Source of the DNA: Hydrogenophaga sp. NFH-34
GTDB lineage: Bacteria; Pseudomonadota; Gammaproteobacteria; Burkholderiales; Burkholderiaceae_C
NCBI RefSeq assembly: GCF_021401345.1
Contig: NZ_JACBGE010000006.1
Span: 158,680 to 222,679, forward strand
DNA: 64,000 nucleotides
Direction: 5' to 3'
A model generated the notes under the pieces. The model made no database searches. It had not been told where the DNA came from and saw nothing but the letters and a program-made list of their open reading frames with translations. This document shows positions 1 through 9,495 of this stretch, in pieces. A program made the translations under genes and the position numbers. The number at the start of each line of letters is the position of its first letter. Positions within the stretch are counted from its first letter, which is position 1.

Positions 1-1088
1 AAGGTCTGCTTCACCGTGCCCAGGTAGTCCTCGGGCAGGGCGCGCGAGTCGGTCCGGGGGTAGGTCAGCGCCTTGTGCCGTTCGTACAGGCTCTGCGCCA
101 GTTGCAGCGTGGTCTTGGCGGAGAAGCCGAAACGGCCGTTGGCCTCACGCTGCAGGCTGGTCAGGTCGTACAGCAGGCCGCAGGCCTGCGTGGTGGGCTT
201 GCTCTCCTCGGTGACGCTGGCGGCCTTGCCGCGCACGGCTTCGACGATGGCCAGGGCCTCTCGCTGGTCCCACAGGCGGTCGGCGCGCTGATCGGCGTCA
301 GCATCGTCGCCGGTGGGCTTCTTGAACGCCGGGTCGAACCACTTGCCCGGGTACTCGCCGGCCTCGGCCAGGAAACTGGCGTGGATCTCCCAGTAGTCGC
401 GCGCCTTGTGCGCGCGGATCTGTTCTTCGCGCTCGACCACGATGGACAGCGTGGGCGTCTGCACCCGGCCCACGGTGGTCAGGAAGAAACCACCGTCGCG
501 CGAGTTGAAGGCCGTCATGGCGCGCGTGCCGTTGATGCCCACCAGCCAGTCGGCCTCGGAGCGGCTGCGCGCCGCGTCGGCCAGGCCGCGCATCTGCTCG
601 TCGCTGCGCAGCTTGTCGAAGCCTTCGCGGATCGCCTGTGGCGTCATCGACTGCAGCCACAGCCGCTGCACCGGCTTGCCCAGGCCGCCCTTGGCGCCGC
701 CGGCGTACTGCTCGATCAGGCGGAAGATCAGCTCCCCCTCGCGCCCCGCGTCACAGGCGTTGATGAGGCGGGCCACGTCCTTGCGCCGCGCCAGCTTGAC
801 CACCGCGTTCAGGCGCGACTTGGTCTTGTCGATGGGCTTGAGGTCGAAGAAGGGCGGCAGCACCGGCAGGTGGGCAAAGCTCCACTTGCCGCGCTTGACG
901 TCGAACTGCTCGGGCGCGGCGATCTCCACCAGGTGGCCCACGGCCGAGGTCACCACGTACTGGTCGCTCTCGAAGTGGTCGTCGTGCTTGTCGAACTTGC
1001 CCGCCACCGGCGTGAGCGCACGCACGATGTCCTGCGCCACGGAGGGCTTCTCGGCGATCACCAGAGTCTTGCTGCCTTCGGTTTTCAT
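1..1088 (-). CDS. topB: DNA topoisomerase III (5' part, runs off the window)
   Basis: Type IA topoisomerase that relaxes negatively supercoiled DNA and decatenates replication intermediates. The frame read leftward from the ATG at 1088 is open to the window edge, giving about 362 residues of the N-terminal part. The Toprim motif with the catalytic Glu-Lys is visible as IAEKPSVA near residues 11-18, followed by the acidic Toprim segment INACDAGREGELIFR. The active-site tyrosine lies in ALTYPRTDSR at about residue 343, matching the family position (Tyr328 in E. coli TopB). The C-terminal decatenation and zinc-binding parts are outside the window. It is divergent from the SET-domain gene across about 117 bases. 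The start has no clear Shine-Dalgarno. Confidence 0.95.
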   Translation of the reverse strand, partial: MKTEGSKTLVIAEKPSVAQDIVRALTPVAGKFDKHDDHFESDQYVVTSAVGHLVEIAAPEQFDVKRGKWSFAHLPVLPPFFDLKPIDKTKSRLNAVVKLARRKDVARLINACDAGREGELIFRLIEQYAGGAKGGLGKPVQRLWLQSMTPQAIREGFDKLRSDEQMRGLADAARSRSEADWLVGINGTRAMTAFNSRDGGFFLTTVGRVQTPTLSIVVEREEQIRAHKARDYWEIHASFLAEAGEYPGKWFDPAFKKPTGDDADADQRADRLWDQREALAIVEAVRGKAASVTEESKPTTQACGLLYDLTSLQREANGRFGFSAKTTLQLAQSLYERHKALTYPRTDSRALPEDYLGTVKQT

Positions 1089-1122
1089 AGAACCGTCTGT
1101 TTCGTCTCTACAATTTGAGGTT

Positions 1123-1173
1123 CACGCGCGTGTACACGCGCACGTGTGGGCAGGCGCACGCACACGCGCGCAC
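1123..1173. promoter_or_regulatory. Alternating purine-pyrimidine tract with 16-bp palindrome in the topB/SET intergenic region
   Basis: Bases 1123-1148 are 26 consecutive alternating pyrimidine-purine steps, and 1154-1173 are 20 more. Within the first tract, 1126-1141 is a perfect 16-bp palindrome (GCGCGTGTACACGCGC). Such alternation is the classic composition of Z-DNA-prone sequence, and the palindrome has the form of a repressor operator. It sits between the divergent starts of topB and the SET gene, so it could control both. The function is an inference. Confidence 0.5.
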
Positions 1174-1205
1174 CTGCACAAACAACCTTACCAAAATTTC
1201 CGGTT

Positions 1206-1733
1206 GTGAAAAAAAGCCCCGCTTCGAGCCCCGCCACACGCCCCGCAGCGCCCGCCACCCCACCGAGCCGGCGCATCCAGACCCGGCGTTCGGGCGTCCA
1301 TGGCAAGGGGGTCTACGCCGTGGTCGACCTGGCCGAGGGCGAGACCCTGATCGAATACACGGGCGAGATCATTTCCTGGACCGAGGCCTTGCGCCGCCAC
1401 CCGCACGACCCGAGCGACCCAAACCACACCTTCTATTTCCACATCGACGAAGACCACGTCATCGATGCCAAGTTCGGTGGCAACTCGTCGCGCTGGATCA
1501 ACCACAGCTGCGACCCGAACTGCGAAGCCGAAGTGGACGGCGGCCGGGTGTTCATCCGGGCGCGCCGCAACATCCGCGCCGGCGAAGAGCTGTTCTACGA
1601 CTACGGCCTGGTGATCGACGAGCCCTACACCCCCAAGCTCAAGGCGCAATACCCCTGCTGGTGCGGCGCCGCCCAGTGCCGCGGCACGCTGCTGGCCCCC
1701 AAGCGGGGCGGACGGGCGACCAAACTGGGATGA
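1206..1733 (+). CDS. SET domain-containing protein-lysine methyltransferase-like protein
   Basis: A SET fold is recognisable: SGVHGKGVYAV near residues 31-41, the EYTGEIISW strand, the cofactor and active-site motif NHSCDPNC at residue 99 on, then GEELFYDYG. It ends with a Cys-rich post-SET-like tail (CWCGAAQCRG). SET enzymes transfer methyl groups from S-adenosylmethionine to lysine; bacterial targets are mostly unknown. At 175 residues it is essentially a bare catalytic domain with a basic Ser/Pro/Ala-rich N-terminus. I chose GTG 1206 because the in-frame GTG at 1146 would translate the alternating repeat tract as protein. No clear Shine-Dalgarno precedes either. The 84-bp tandem repeats follow directly. 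Confidence is high for the domain, low for substrate and start. Confidence 0.85.
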   Translation: MKKSPASSPATRPAAPATPPSRRIQTRRSGVHGKGVYAVVDLAEGETLIEYTGEIISWTEALRRHPHDPSDPNHTFYFHIDEDHVIDAKFGGNSSRWINHSCDPNCEAEVDGGRVFIRARRNIRAGEELFYDYGLVIDEPYTPKLKAQYPCWCGAAQCRGTLLAPKRGGRATKLG

Positions 1734-1740
1734 AAAAGGC

Positions 1741-1936
1741 CCCCACGCTCCACCGCTGCGCGGGTCGCTGCCCCCCGAGGGGGCTGGGCCTGCCTTGGGA
1801 CGGCCCGGCGGCTGGCCCGGTGCCCCCCACGCTCCACCGCTGCGCGGGTCGCTGCCCCCCGAGGGGGCTGGGCCTGCTTTGGGGCGGCCCGGCGGCTGGC
1901 CCGTTGGCCCCTACGCTCCACCGCTGCACGGGTCGC
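1741..1936. repeat. 84-bp tandem repeat, about 2.3 copies
   Basis: Units begin near 1741, 1825 and 1909 with a constant period of 84 bases; the third is truncated at about 1936. Each full unit contains a CCCCCC-GA-GGGGG hairpin and a GGCCCGGCGGCTGGCCC segment. Units 1 and 2 differ at only a few bases. It lies immediately downstream of the SET gene stop and upstream of birA. It resembles GC-rich intergenic repeats common in Comamonadaceae genomes (general knowledge, not searched). Reading frames through it are shadows. Confidence 0.85.
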
Positions 1937-1955
1937 CAACAGCCCCATGCCCGTC

Positions 1956-1975
1956 ATGCCCGCGAAAGCGGGCAT
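1956..1975. repeat. REP-like hairpin with GAAA loop
   Basis: A perfect 8-bp stem closes a GAAA loop (ATGCCCGC-GAAA-GCGGGCAT). The unit resembles the widely dispersed repeat with a CGCGAAAGCG core found between genes in many proteobacteria. It lies between the tandem repeat and the birA start and may act as a transcript-end or stability structure. Confidence 0.75.
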
Positions 1976-2028
1976 CCAGGCCCCGGCGCGCGGACCGGCG
2001 CGCGCGCCTGCGTCATTCCCCGCCGCGC

Positions 2029-2841
2029 ATGAACACCGATCTGCTGGCCCACAGCGAAGCGATATGGCAGGCCGTCGCGCCCCTGCTTCCGGGCTTCACG
2101 GTGGAAGTGCTGCCCAGCATCGACTCCACCAACACCGAACTCATGCGCCGGGCCCGCGCGGGTGCGCTCGACCCGGTGCTGCTGGTGGCCGAAACACAGA
2201 CGGCCGGCCGCGGTCGCGTGGGCCGCAGCTGGCACAGCCGGCCCGGCCAGTCGCTGACCTTTTCACTGGCCCTGCCGCTGACGCCCCGGGAATGGTCGGG
2301 GCTGTCACTGGCCGTGGGCGTGAGCCTGGCCGAGAGCCTGCATACCGATGTGCGGCTGAAATGGCCCAACGATCTCTGGCTCGACGGCCGCAAGCTCGGC
2401 GGCATCCTGGTCGAGACCGCCAGCCTCGGCCATGGCGGCGGGGCCAGCATGCCACGCGGTGTCGTGATCGGGGCCGGCATCAACCTGGCCCGCCCCGACA
2501 CCCAGGTGGTGTCGGCCATGGCCGCGGCCACGCCCGGCGCCCCGGCCGCGATGCCGCCAGCCGGTCTGGCCGAAGTCTGGATGGGGGTCACCGCCGGCGA
2601 GGCCCTGGCGCGCGTGGCCCCGGCCCTGGTGCGCGACGTGCTGCGCTTCGCCGAAGAGGGGTTCGGCGCCTTCGCACCGGGCTTTGCCCGCCGCGACGCG
2701 CTGGCCGGGCGGCCGGTGCGCCTGTCCGACGGCACCGAGGGCACGGCCCGCGGCGTGGACGAGCAAGGCGCCCTGCTGATTCAGACCGCCGCTGGCATGC
2801 GGGCCATCACCAGCGCAGAAGTGAGTGTGCGCCCATGCTGA
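2029..2841 (+). CDS. birA: Biotin--[acetyl-CoA-carboxylase] ligase (class I, no DNA-binding domain)
   Basis: Activates biotin with ATP and attaches it to the lysine of biotin carboxyl carrier proteins. The biotinoyl-AMP loop is seen as GRGRVG at residues 60-65 and the catalytic KWPND at 111-115, followed by GGILVE. A short C-terminal domain (LSDGTEGTARGVDEQGALL) matches the BirA C-terminal barrel. At 270 residues it lacks the N-terminal winged helix of E. coli BirA, so it cannot repress a biotin operon in the classical way. Start ATG 2029 places the homologous region at the N-terminus; upstream extension in the frame runs through repeats. Its stop overlaps the next gene by 7 bases. Confidence 0.93.
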   Translation: MNTDLLAHSEAIWQAVAPLLPGFTVEVLPSIDSTNTELMRRARAGALDPVLLVAETQTAGRGRVGRSWHSRPGQSLTFSLALPLTPREWSGLSLAVGVSLAESLHTDVRLKWPNDLWLDGRKLGGILVETASLGHGGGASMPRGVVIGAGINLARPDTQVVSAMAAATPGAPAAMPPAGLAEVWMGVTAGEALARVAPALVRDVLRFAEEGFGAFAPGFARRDALAGRPVRLSDGTEGTARGVDEQGALLIQTAAGMRAITSAEVSVRPC

Positions 2842-3530
2842 GAATGACCGCCCTCGTGCTGCTGCTGGCCAATGCGCTCTATTTCGCCTGGACCCAGGGC
2901 TGGCTCGGCCCCCTGGGGCTCGCGCCGGTGGTGCAGAGCGAGCCCGAGCGGCTGCAGCAGCAGGTCCGGCCCGAAGCGGTGGAGCTGCTCAATGGTCCAC
3001 CGCCCAACCCACCGGCGACGGCGGCCACCACCGACGCCGCCATGGCATCGCCGGACCCCGGTGCGCTGCCGCCCGAGCCCACGGTGTGCATGCGCGCCCA
3101 GGGGTTCACCCCCGAACAAGCCGGCACGCTGCGCGAAGCGCTGGAGCACAACGCCACGCTCACCGGCGCCTGGGATCTGGCCGAGGTTCGCGCCGGCGGT
3201 CGCTGGATCGTCTACATGGGCCGGCTCAACGACGACCAGATGCAACGCAAGAAGGCCGAGCTGCGCGAGCTCAAGGTGGACTTCCGCGAAGTGTCCACCG
3301 CCGGCCTCGCGCCGGGGCTGGCACTGGGCACCTACAGCGCCGAAGCCTCGGCCGAACAAGGCCTGGCGGATGTCCAGCGCAAGGGCGTGCGCACCGCCCG
3401 CGTCGCGCAGGAACGCCCCGAAAGCGCCCAGTTCGTGCTGCGACTGCCCCAGAGCACGGCCGAACAGCGCGCGGCCATCGCCGCCCTGGGGTCCGCGATG
3501 GCCGGCAAACTGCTGCAATCCTGTGAGTAG
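2835..3530 (+). CDS. SPOR domain-containing membrane protein
   Basis: The protein of 231 residues begins with a membrane anchor (ALVLLLANALYFAWTQGWL, residues 5-23). A Pro/Ala-rich linker and a C-terminal SPOR-like domain (about 80-230) follow, with WIVYMGRLND and FVLRLPQS strands. SPOR domains bind denuded septal peptidoglycan, so a role at the division site or cell wall is likely. The ATG at 2835 lies inside the end of birA (7-base overlap), indicating translational coupling; birA plus a SPOR gene is a common betaproteobacterial pair. The precise partner is unknown. Confidence 0.75.
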   Translation: MLRMTALVLLLANALYFAWTQGWLGPLGLAPVVQSEPERLQQQVRPEAVELLNGPPPNPPATAATTDAAMASPDPGALPPEPTVCMRAQGFTPEQAGTLREALEHNATLTGAWDLAEVRAGGRWIVYMGRLNDDQMQRKKAELRELKVDFREVSTAGLAPGLALGTYSAEASAEQGLADVQRKGVRTARVAQERPESAQFVLRLPQSTAEQRAAIAALGSAMAGKLLQSCE

Positions 3531-3535
3531 GGGGA

Positions 3536-3837
3536 ACACCCCCCTGCGCCGCTGACGCGGCTTCCCCCCTCTGTGGCGCGGCTGCGCCGCTTCGAGGGGG
3601 GACGGCGTCTGGGGCCGGCGAAGCCGGACCCTCGACGCCCGGCGCAGGGGACACAGCGCGCCGGAGCATCTGGGTTTGCGGCGGGCCGCTCAGCCCGGAA
3701 ATGGTCGACGCGAAATGCCTTCAAGCGCCGCAGGCACCGTGGAACCGGCTTAGCCGGGCCACAGGTGCCGTCCCCCCTCGAAGCGGCGCAGCCGCGCCAC
3801 AGAGGGGGGAAGCCGCGTCAGCGGCGCAGGGGGGTGT
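3536..3837. repeat. 302-bp element with 71-bp perfect terminal inverted repeats
   Basis: Bases 3536-3606 and 3767-3837 are exact reverse complements (71 of 71 by eye). They enclose a 160-bp centre that itself holds smaller hairpins (around 3612-3630 and 3740-3763). The element exactly fills the space between the convergent SPOR gene (stop at 3530) and gap (stop complement at 3841). No flanking target-site duplication is seen and no coding region fits inside. It could act as a bidirectional transcription end, a cruciform, or a miniature mobile repeat; a decayed relative appears near 9383-9456. Confidence 0.9.
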
Positions 3838-3840
3838 GCC

Positions 3841-4881
<1,041 letters not shown>

Positions 4882-6951
4882 TTACTTCGCCAGCACGGTC
4901 CGCACCGTGTCGGCCACGTTCTCGGGGGTGAAGCCGAAATGCTTGAACAGCACCGGCGCGGGGGCCGATTCGCCGTAGGTGTCGATGCCGACCACGGCCG
5001 ACACACCGTACTTCCACCAGCCATCGGTCGAACCCATTTCGACGGCGACCCGCGGCAGACCCTTGGGCAGCACGGCAGCCTTGTACTCGGCGCTCTGGCG
5101 ATCGAATACGCTGGTGCTGGGCACCGAGACCACACGCACGGCGATCTTGTGTTCCTTGGCCAGGGCTTCCTGGGCCTTGAGGGCCAGTTGCACTTCGGAG
5201 CCGGTGGCGATGATGACCGCCTGGGCCTTCTTCTTCAGGCCGACGTCGGCCGGCTCGGACAGCACGTAGGCGCCCTTGCTGATGTCGGCCAGGTCGGCCT
5301 TGGGCGCGTACGGCAGGTTCTGGCGCGACAGGCACAGGGCGCTGGGGCGGTTGGCGGTCTGCAGGGCCACGGCCCAGGCCACGGCGGTTTCGGCCGTGTC
5401 GGCCGGGCGCCAGACGTCCAGGCCCGGGATCAGGCGCAGGCTGGCCACGTGCTCGATCGACTGGTGCGTGGGGCCGTCTTCGCCCAGGCCGATGGAGTCG
5501 TGCGTGAACACGTGGATCACGCGCTGCTTCATCAGCGCGGCCATGCGGATGGCGTTGCGGCTGTAGTCGCTGAAGGTCAGGAAGGTGCCGCCGTAGGGGA
5601 TGAAACCGCCGTGCAGGGCGACGCCGTTCATGATCGCGGCCATGCCGAATTCGCGCACGCCGTAGTTGATGTGGCGGCCACCCACCCCAGCGTCGTTCTT
5701 CACGACATTGCCGGCCAGGTCAAAGCGCAGGTTGGGCGTGGACTTGGTGTTGGTCAGGTTGGAGCCGGTCAGATCGGCCGAGCCGCCCAGCAGTTCGGGC
5801 AGGGCTGCGGTGAAGTGCTCCAGCGCGATCTGGCTGGCCTTGCGGCTGGCCACGGTCTCGGCCTTGGTGTGGGCTTCGACGGCGGCGTTGACGGCGACCT
5901 GGTTGAACGACTTGGGCAGCTCGCCCTTCATGCGGCGGGTGAATTCCTTGGCCAGCTCGGGGAAGGCGGCCTTGTAGGCGGCGAACTGGGCGCTCCACGC
6001 GGCTTCAGCAGCCTTGCCGGCGTCCTTGGCGTCCCAGGCGGCGTACACGTCCTTAGGGATCACGAACGGGGCGTGGTGCCAGCCCAGCGCTTCGCGGGTG
6101 AGCTTGATTTCTTCGGCGCCCAGCGGCTCGCCGTGGGCCTTGGCGGTGTTGGCGCGGTTCGGGCTGCCCTGGCCGATGTGGGTCTTGCAGCAAATCAGCG
6201 TGGGCTTGTCGGCGCTGTTCTTGGCGGCGGCGATGGCGGCGTCCACGGCGTCGGCGTCGTGGCCGTCGACGGCACGGATCACGTTCCAGCCGCAGGCTTC
6301 AAAGCGCTTGGGCGTGTCGTCGATGAACCAGGGCGCGACCTGGCCGTCGATGGAGATGCCGTTGTCGTCGTACAGCGCGATCAGCTTGTTGAGCTTCCAG
6401 GCCCCGGCCAGGGCCACGGCCTCGTGGCTGATGCCTTCCATCAGACAGCCGTCGCCCATGAAGACATAGGTGTGGTGGTCGACGATGGCATGGCCTTCGC
6501 GGTTGAACTCGGACGCCAGCAGCTTCTCGGCCAGCGCCATGCCCACCGCGTTGGTGATGCCCTGGCCCAGCGGGCCGGTAGTCGTCTCGACGCCGGGGGT
6601 GTGGCCGACTTCGGGGTGGCCCGCGGTCTTGCTGCCAAGCTGGCGGAAGTTCTTGAGTTCGCCGATCGGCAGCTTGTAGCCCGTCAGGTGCAGCAGCGCG
6701 TAGATCAGCATGGAGCCGTGGCCGTTGGACAGCACGAAGCGGTCGCGGTTGGCCCAGGCCGGGTTGGTGGGGTTGTGGCGCAGGTGGCGGCCCCACAGCG
6801 CGACGGCCATGTCGGCCATGCCCATGGGCGCGCCGGGGTGGCCGGAATTGGCGGCCTGCACCGCGTCCATGGCCAGCGCGCGGATGGCGTTGGCTTGAAC
6901 CAGGGGTGTGACGGCGGGGGCCGTGGTGGGGGAAACGGTGGCGTCGGACAT
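4882..6951 (-). CDS. tkt: Transketolase
   Basis: Thiamine-diphosphate enzyme moving two-carbon ketol units in the pentose phosphate pathway. Recognisable blocks are [19 protein letters not shown] near the N-terminus and [15 protein letters not shown]. The ThDP-binding motif [13 protein letters not shown] and the pyrimidine-domain segment [15 protein letters not shown] are also present. The frame is open far upstream to 7629, but homology starts at [14 protein letters not shown], so the ATG at 6951 is taken, giving 689 residues, typical of the family. A possible -10 (TAAAAT on the minus strand, near 7013-7018) lies upstream. It is divergent from murU and precedes gap. Confidence 0.96.
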   Translation of the reverse strand: MSDATVSPTTAPAVTPLVQANAIRALAMDAVQAANSGHPGAPMGMADMAVALWGRHLRHNPTNPAWANRDRFVLSNGHGSMLIYALLHLTGYKLPIGELKNFRQLGSKTAGHPEVGHTPGVETTTGPLGQGITNAVGMALAEKLLASEFNREGHAIVDHHTYVFMGDGCLMEGISHEAVALAGAWKLNKLIALYDDNGISIDGQVAPWFIDDTPKRFEACGWNVIRAVDGHDADAVDAAIAAAKNSADKPTLICCKTHIGQGSPNRANTAKAHGEPLGAEEIKLTREALGWHHAPFVIPKDVYAAWDAKDAGKAAEAAWSAQFAAYKAAFPELAKEFTRRMKGELPKSFNQVAVNAAVEAHTKAETVASRKASQIALEHFTAALPELLGGSADLTGSNLTNTKSTPNLRFDLAGNVVKNDAGVGGRHINYGVREFGMAAIMNGVALHGGFIPYGGTFLTFSDYSRNAIRMAALMKQRVIHVFTHDSIGLGEDGPTHQSIEHVASLRLIPGLDVWRPADTAETAVAWAVALQTANRPSALCLSRQNLPYAPKADLADISKGAYVLSEPADVGLKKKAQAVIIATGSEVQLALKAQEALAKEHKIAVRVVSVPSTSVFDRQSAEYKAAVLPKGLPRVAVEMGSTDGWWKYGVSAVVGIDTYGESAPAPVLFKHFGFTPENVADTVRTVLAK

Positions 6952-7147
6952 GGCAGCGGAGGGGAGGACAAAAGAAAGCACCCGCCGGGCCGGCGATGGC
7001 GCCAAACCCGCGATTTTATCGGCCCGCCCGCCGCCATCCACCGGCGCGGGCTTCGACACCCCGGTCGGCACGGCCGCCGGGCCGCGCGCCCGCTGCTGAA
7101 TAATCGCCCTTTCCCATCCTGACCGCAGGCCACCCGGCCCGTCTGCC

Positions 7148-7921
7148 ATGAGCGTTTCGCTGCCCGCCGAGCCCCACCCAGCCCCCCCGCCAGGCGCCGC
7201 CATCGTGCTGGCTGCCGGCCGGGGCGAACGCATGCGACCGCTGACCGACCACACCCCCAAGCCCCTGCTGACGGTGCGCGGGCAACCGCTGATGCAGTGG
7301 CCCATGGAAGCGCTGTGGCGCGGCGGCTTCCAGCACCTGGTGGTCAACACCGCCTGGCTGGGCCCGCAGATCGCCACGCACTTCGCCGACTGGCCGGCCG
7401 GGCACCCTGGCGGTTCGCTGCGCTTCTCGCACGAGGGCGACGACTTCGGCCGTGCCTTGGAAACCGCCGGCGGCATCGCGCGCGCGCTGCCCCTGCTGGA
7501 CACCATGTTCTGGGTGCTCGCCGGCGACGTGTACGCGCCCGACTTCGTGTTCAGCGCCGACGCCCTCGCCCGCTTCGCCGCCAGCGACGCCCTGGCCCAC
7601 CTGTGGCTGGTGCCCAACCCGGCGCACAACCCGCTGGGCGACTTCGGCCTCGCACCCGACGGCCGGGCCCTGAACCTGCCGAAAGACGCCGCCGACGCCG
7701 CCCCCCGCTACACCTACAGCACCATCGGCCTGTACCGGCGCGCGCTGTTCGAAGCGCCCTGGTGCGACATCCCCCCCGGCAACCCGGAAGGTGTTGCCGC
7801 GCCGCTGGCACCGCTGCTGCGCCGCGCGATGGACGCCGGCCGCGTGAGCGCCGAGCTTTTCACCGGCGACTGGACCGATGTGGGCACGCCCGAGCGGCTG
7901 GCAGCGCTGAACGCCGGCTGA
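7148..7921 (+). CDS. murU: Sugar-1-phosphate nucleotidyltransferase, MurU-like
   Basis: N-terminal nucleotidyltransferase signature [21 protein letters not shown] (about residues 21-41), then [10 protein letters not shown] and the metal-binding [10 protein letters not shown]. Length is 257 residues. The closest family by pattern is MurU, N-acetylmuramate-alpha-1-phosphate uridylyltransferase of the cell-wall recycling route of Pseudomonas and many proteobacteria. Mannose-1-phosphate guanylyltransferase-like annotation is the alternative. Supporting the MurU view, an AmgK-type kinase, its pathway partner, is encoded at 55.9 kb, although the two genes are usually adjacent. It is followed by pepP after about 66 bases. 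Confidence 0.78.
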   Translation: MSVSLPAEPHPAPPPGAAIVLAAGRGERMRPLTDHTPKPLLTVRGQPLMQWPMEALWRGGFQHLVVNTAWLGPQIATHFADWPAGHPGGSLRFSHEGDDFGRALETAGGIARALPLLDTMFWVLAGDVYAPDFVFSADALARFAASDALAHLWLVPNPAHNPLGDFGLAPDGRALNLPKDAADAAPRYTYSTIGLYRRALFEAPWCDIPPGNPEGVAAPLAPLLRRAMDAGRVSAELFTGDWTDVGTPERLAALNAG

Positions 7922-7987
7922 CCGGGCGCCGTGGCCTCACAAGGCCAGGGCACTGCGCAAGCCGCGCAAAAGCCGCACAATGCCTCC

Positions 7988-9382
7988 ATGGACGCCCAGA
8001 CCTCCCACGCTCTCTACGCCGAACGCCGCGCCCGCGTGGCCGCCCAGTTGGGCCCCGGCGGCATCGCCCTCGTGCCCACCGCACCGGAACGCCCGCGCAA
8101 CCGCGACAGCGACTTTCCGTTCCGCTTCGACAGCTACTTCTACTACCTCACCGGCTTCACCGAGCCCAACGCCTGGCTGGTGATCACCGCCGAAGGCCAC
8201 ACCACGCTGTTCTGCCAGCCCAAGGACCCGGCGCGCGAGATCTGGGACGGCATCCGCCTCGGCCCGCAGGCCGCGCCCGACGCGCTGGGTGTGGACGCCG
8301 CCTTCGCCATCGACGAACTGGATGCGCGCATGCCGCGCCTGCTGGAAAACCGCAGCACCGTGTGGTTCCCGTTCGCCATCCACAGCGGGCTGGAAAGCCG
8401 CGTCGGCGGCTGGCTCTCGGGCGTGCGGGCCCGCGTGCGCTTCGGTGCGCTGTGCCCCGAAAACCAGCGCGACCTGTGCGGCGTGCTCGACGAGATGCGC
8501 CTGGTCAAGGACGCGCACGAAATCGGCGTGATGAAACGCGCCGCCCAGATCAGCGCCCGCGCCCACATCCGCGCCATGCAGCGCAGCGCGCGCATGATCC
8601 GCGCCGGTGAAGACGTGCGCGAGTACCACCTCGACGCCGAACTGCTGCACGAATTCCGCCAGCACGGCTCGCAGTTTCCGGCCTACGGCTCCATCGTCGC
8701 GGCCGGCGCCAACGCCTGCGTGCTGCACTACCGTGCCGACGCCGCCCCGGTGCGCGACGGCGAGCTGGTGCTGATCGACGCCGGCTGCGAACTCGACGGC
8801 TACGCCAGCGACATCACCCGCACCTTCCCGGCGGGTGGCCGCTTCACCGGCCCGCAGCGCGCGCTGTACGACCTGGTGCTGGCCAGCCAGGAGGCGGCCG
8901 TGGCCGCCACGAAACCCGGCAACCGCTTCAACGACCCGCACGAGGCCACCGTCAAGGTGCTGGCGCAGGGCCTGCTCGACCTGGGCCTGCTCGACCGCCG
9001 CCGGCTCGGCAGTGCCGAGGACGTGATCGCGCAGCGCGCCTACTTCCGCTTCTACATGCACCGCACCGGCCACTGGCTGGGGCTGGACGTGCACGACTGC
9101 GGCAGCTACGTGGAACCGACGGAACTCGGCCAAGGCAGCGAGCGCCAGGACCCGCTCAGCGGCGAAACCATCAAGGACCGGCCCAGCCGCATCCTGCGCC
9201 CGGGCATGGTCACCACCATCGAGCCCGGCCTCTACGTGCAGGCTGCGCCCGATGTGCCCGAGGCGTTCTGGAACATCGGCATCCGCATCGAGGACGACGC
9301 GGTGGTCACCGCCACCGGCTGCGAACTCATCACGCGCGACGTGCCGGTGGACGGCGACGAGATCGAAGCCCTGATGCGGTGA
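7988..9382 (+). CDS. pepP: Xaa-Pro aminopeptidase (aminopeptidase P)
   Basis: Removes N-terminal residues that precede proline. The N-terminal AMP_N domain (SDFPFRFDSYFYYLTGF) is followed by the pita-bread metallopeptidase domain. The five metal ligands are visible: Asp264 (LIDAGCELDG), Asp275 (SDITRTF), His362 (HRTGHWLGLDVHD), Glu412 (TTIEPGLY) and Glu435 (GIRIEDD). Start ATG 7988 is preferred to the GTG at 7931, which would add 19 residues with no family counterpart. It is 464 residues, slightly longer than E. coli PepP (441). Confidence 0.95.
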   Translation: MDAQTSHALYAERRARVAAQLGPGGIALVPTAPERPRNRDSDFPFRFDSYFYYLTGFTEPNAWLVITAEGHTTLFCQPKDPAREIWDGIRLGPQAAPDALGVDAAFAIDELDARMPRLLENRSTVWFPFAIHSGLESRVGGWLSGVRARVRFGALCPENQRDLCGVLDEMRLVKDAHEIGVMKRAAQISARAHIRAMQRSARMIRAGEDVREYHLDAELLHEFRQHGSQFPAYGSIVAAGANACVLHYRADAAPVRDGELVLIDAGCELDGYASDITRTFPAGGRFTGPQRALYDLVLASQEAAVAATKPGNRFNDPHEATVKVLAQGLLDLGLLDRRRLGSAEDVIAQRAYFRFYMHRTGHWLGLDVHDCGSYVEPTELGQGSERQDPLSGETIKDRPSRILRPGMVTTIEPGLYVQAAPDVPEAFWNIGIRIEDDAVVTATGCELITRDVPVDGDEIEALMR

Positions 9383-9456
9383 CCCCCTGCGCCGCGGAGG
9401 CGCTTCCAGAGGCCACGCACCAACGACCCGGCCAAGCCGGTTCCACGGGCGCCGCA
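9383..9456. repeat. Degenerate relative of the 3536-3837 inverted-repeat element
   Basis: Just after the pepP stop, CCCCTGCGCCGC and GCGCTTCC resemble the outer arm of the 3.5-kb element. Further along, CGGCCAAGCCGGTTCCACGG matches the reverse complement of its centre near 3732-3755 with one or two mismatches. The copy is short and has lost the paired arms. It occupies most of the gap between pepP and pfkB. Confidence 0.55.
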
Positions 9457-9495
9457 GGCCGGGGGCCAGACCCGCTGTTGGCCGACAATCCCGCC

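Noticed and set aside
75..1118. Long plus-strand frame opposite topB
   Set aside because: It is antisense to a clear topoisomerase III reading frame and encodes low-complexity Gly/Ala/Val sequence without a domain.
1741..1936. CRISPR array
   Set aside because: The repeats are contiguous 84-bp tandem units without variable spacers.
1795..2028. N-terminal extension of birA through the tandem repeats
   Set aside because: The extension is translated repeat; homology to biotin ligases starts at the ATG at 2029.
3536..3837. Insertion sequence
   Set aside because: Despite long inverted repeats there is no transposase and no target-site duplication.
6952..7629. Upstream extension of transketolase
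   Set aside because: The frame is open but runs antisense to murU, and the family N-terminus is at 6951.
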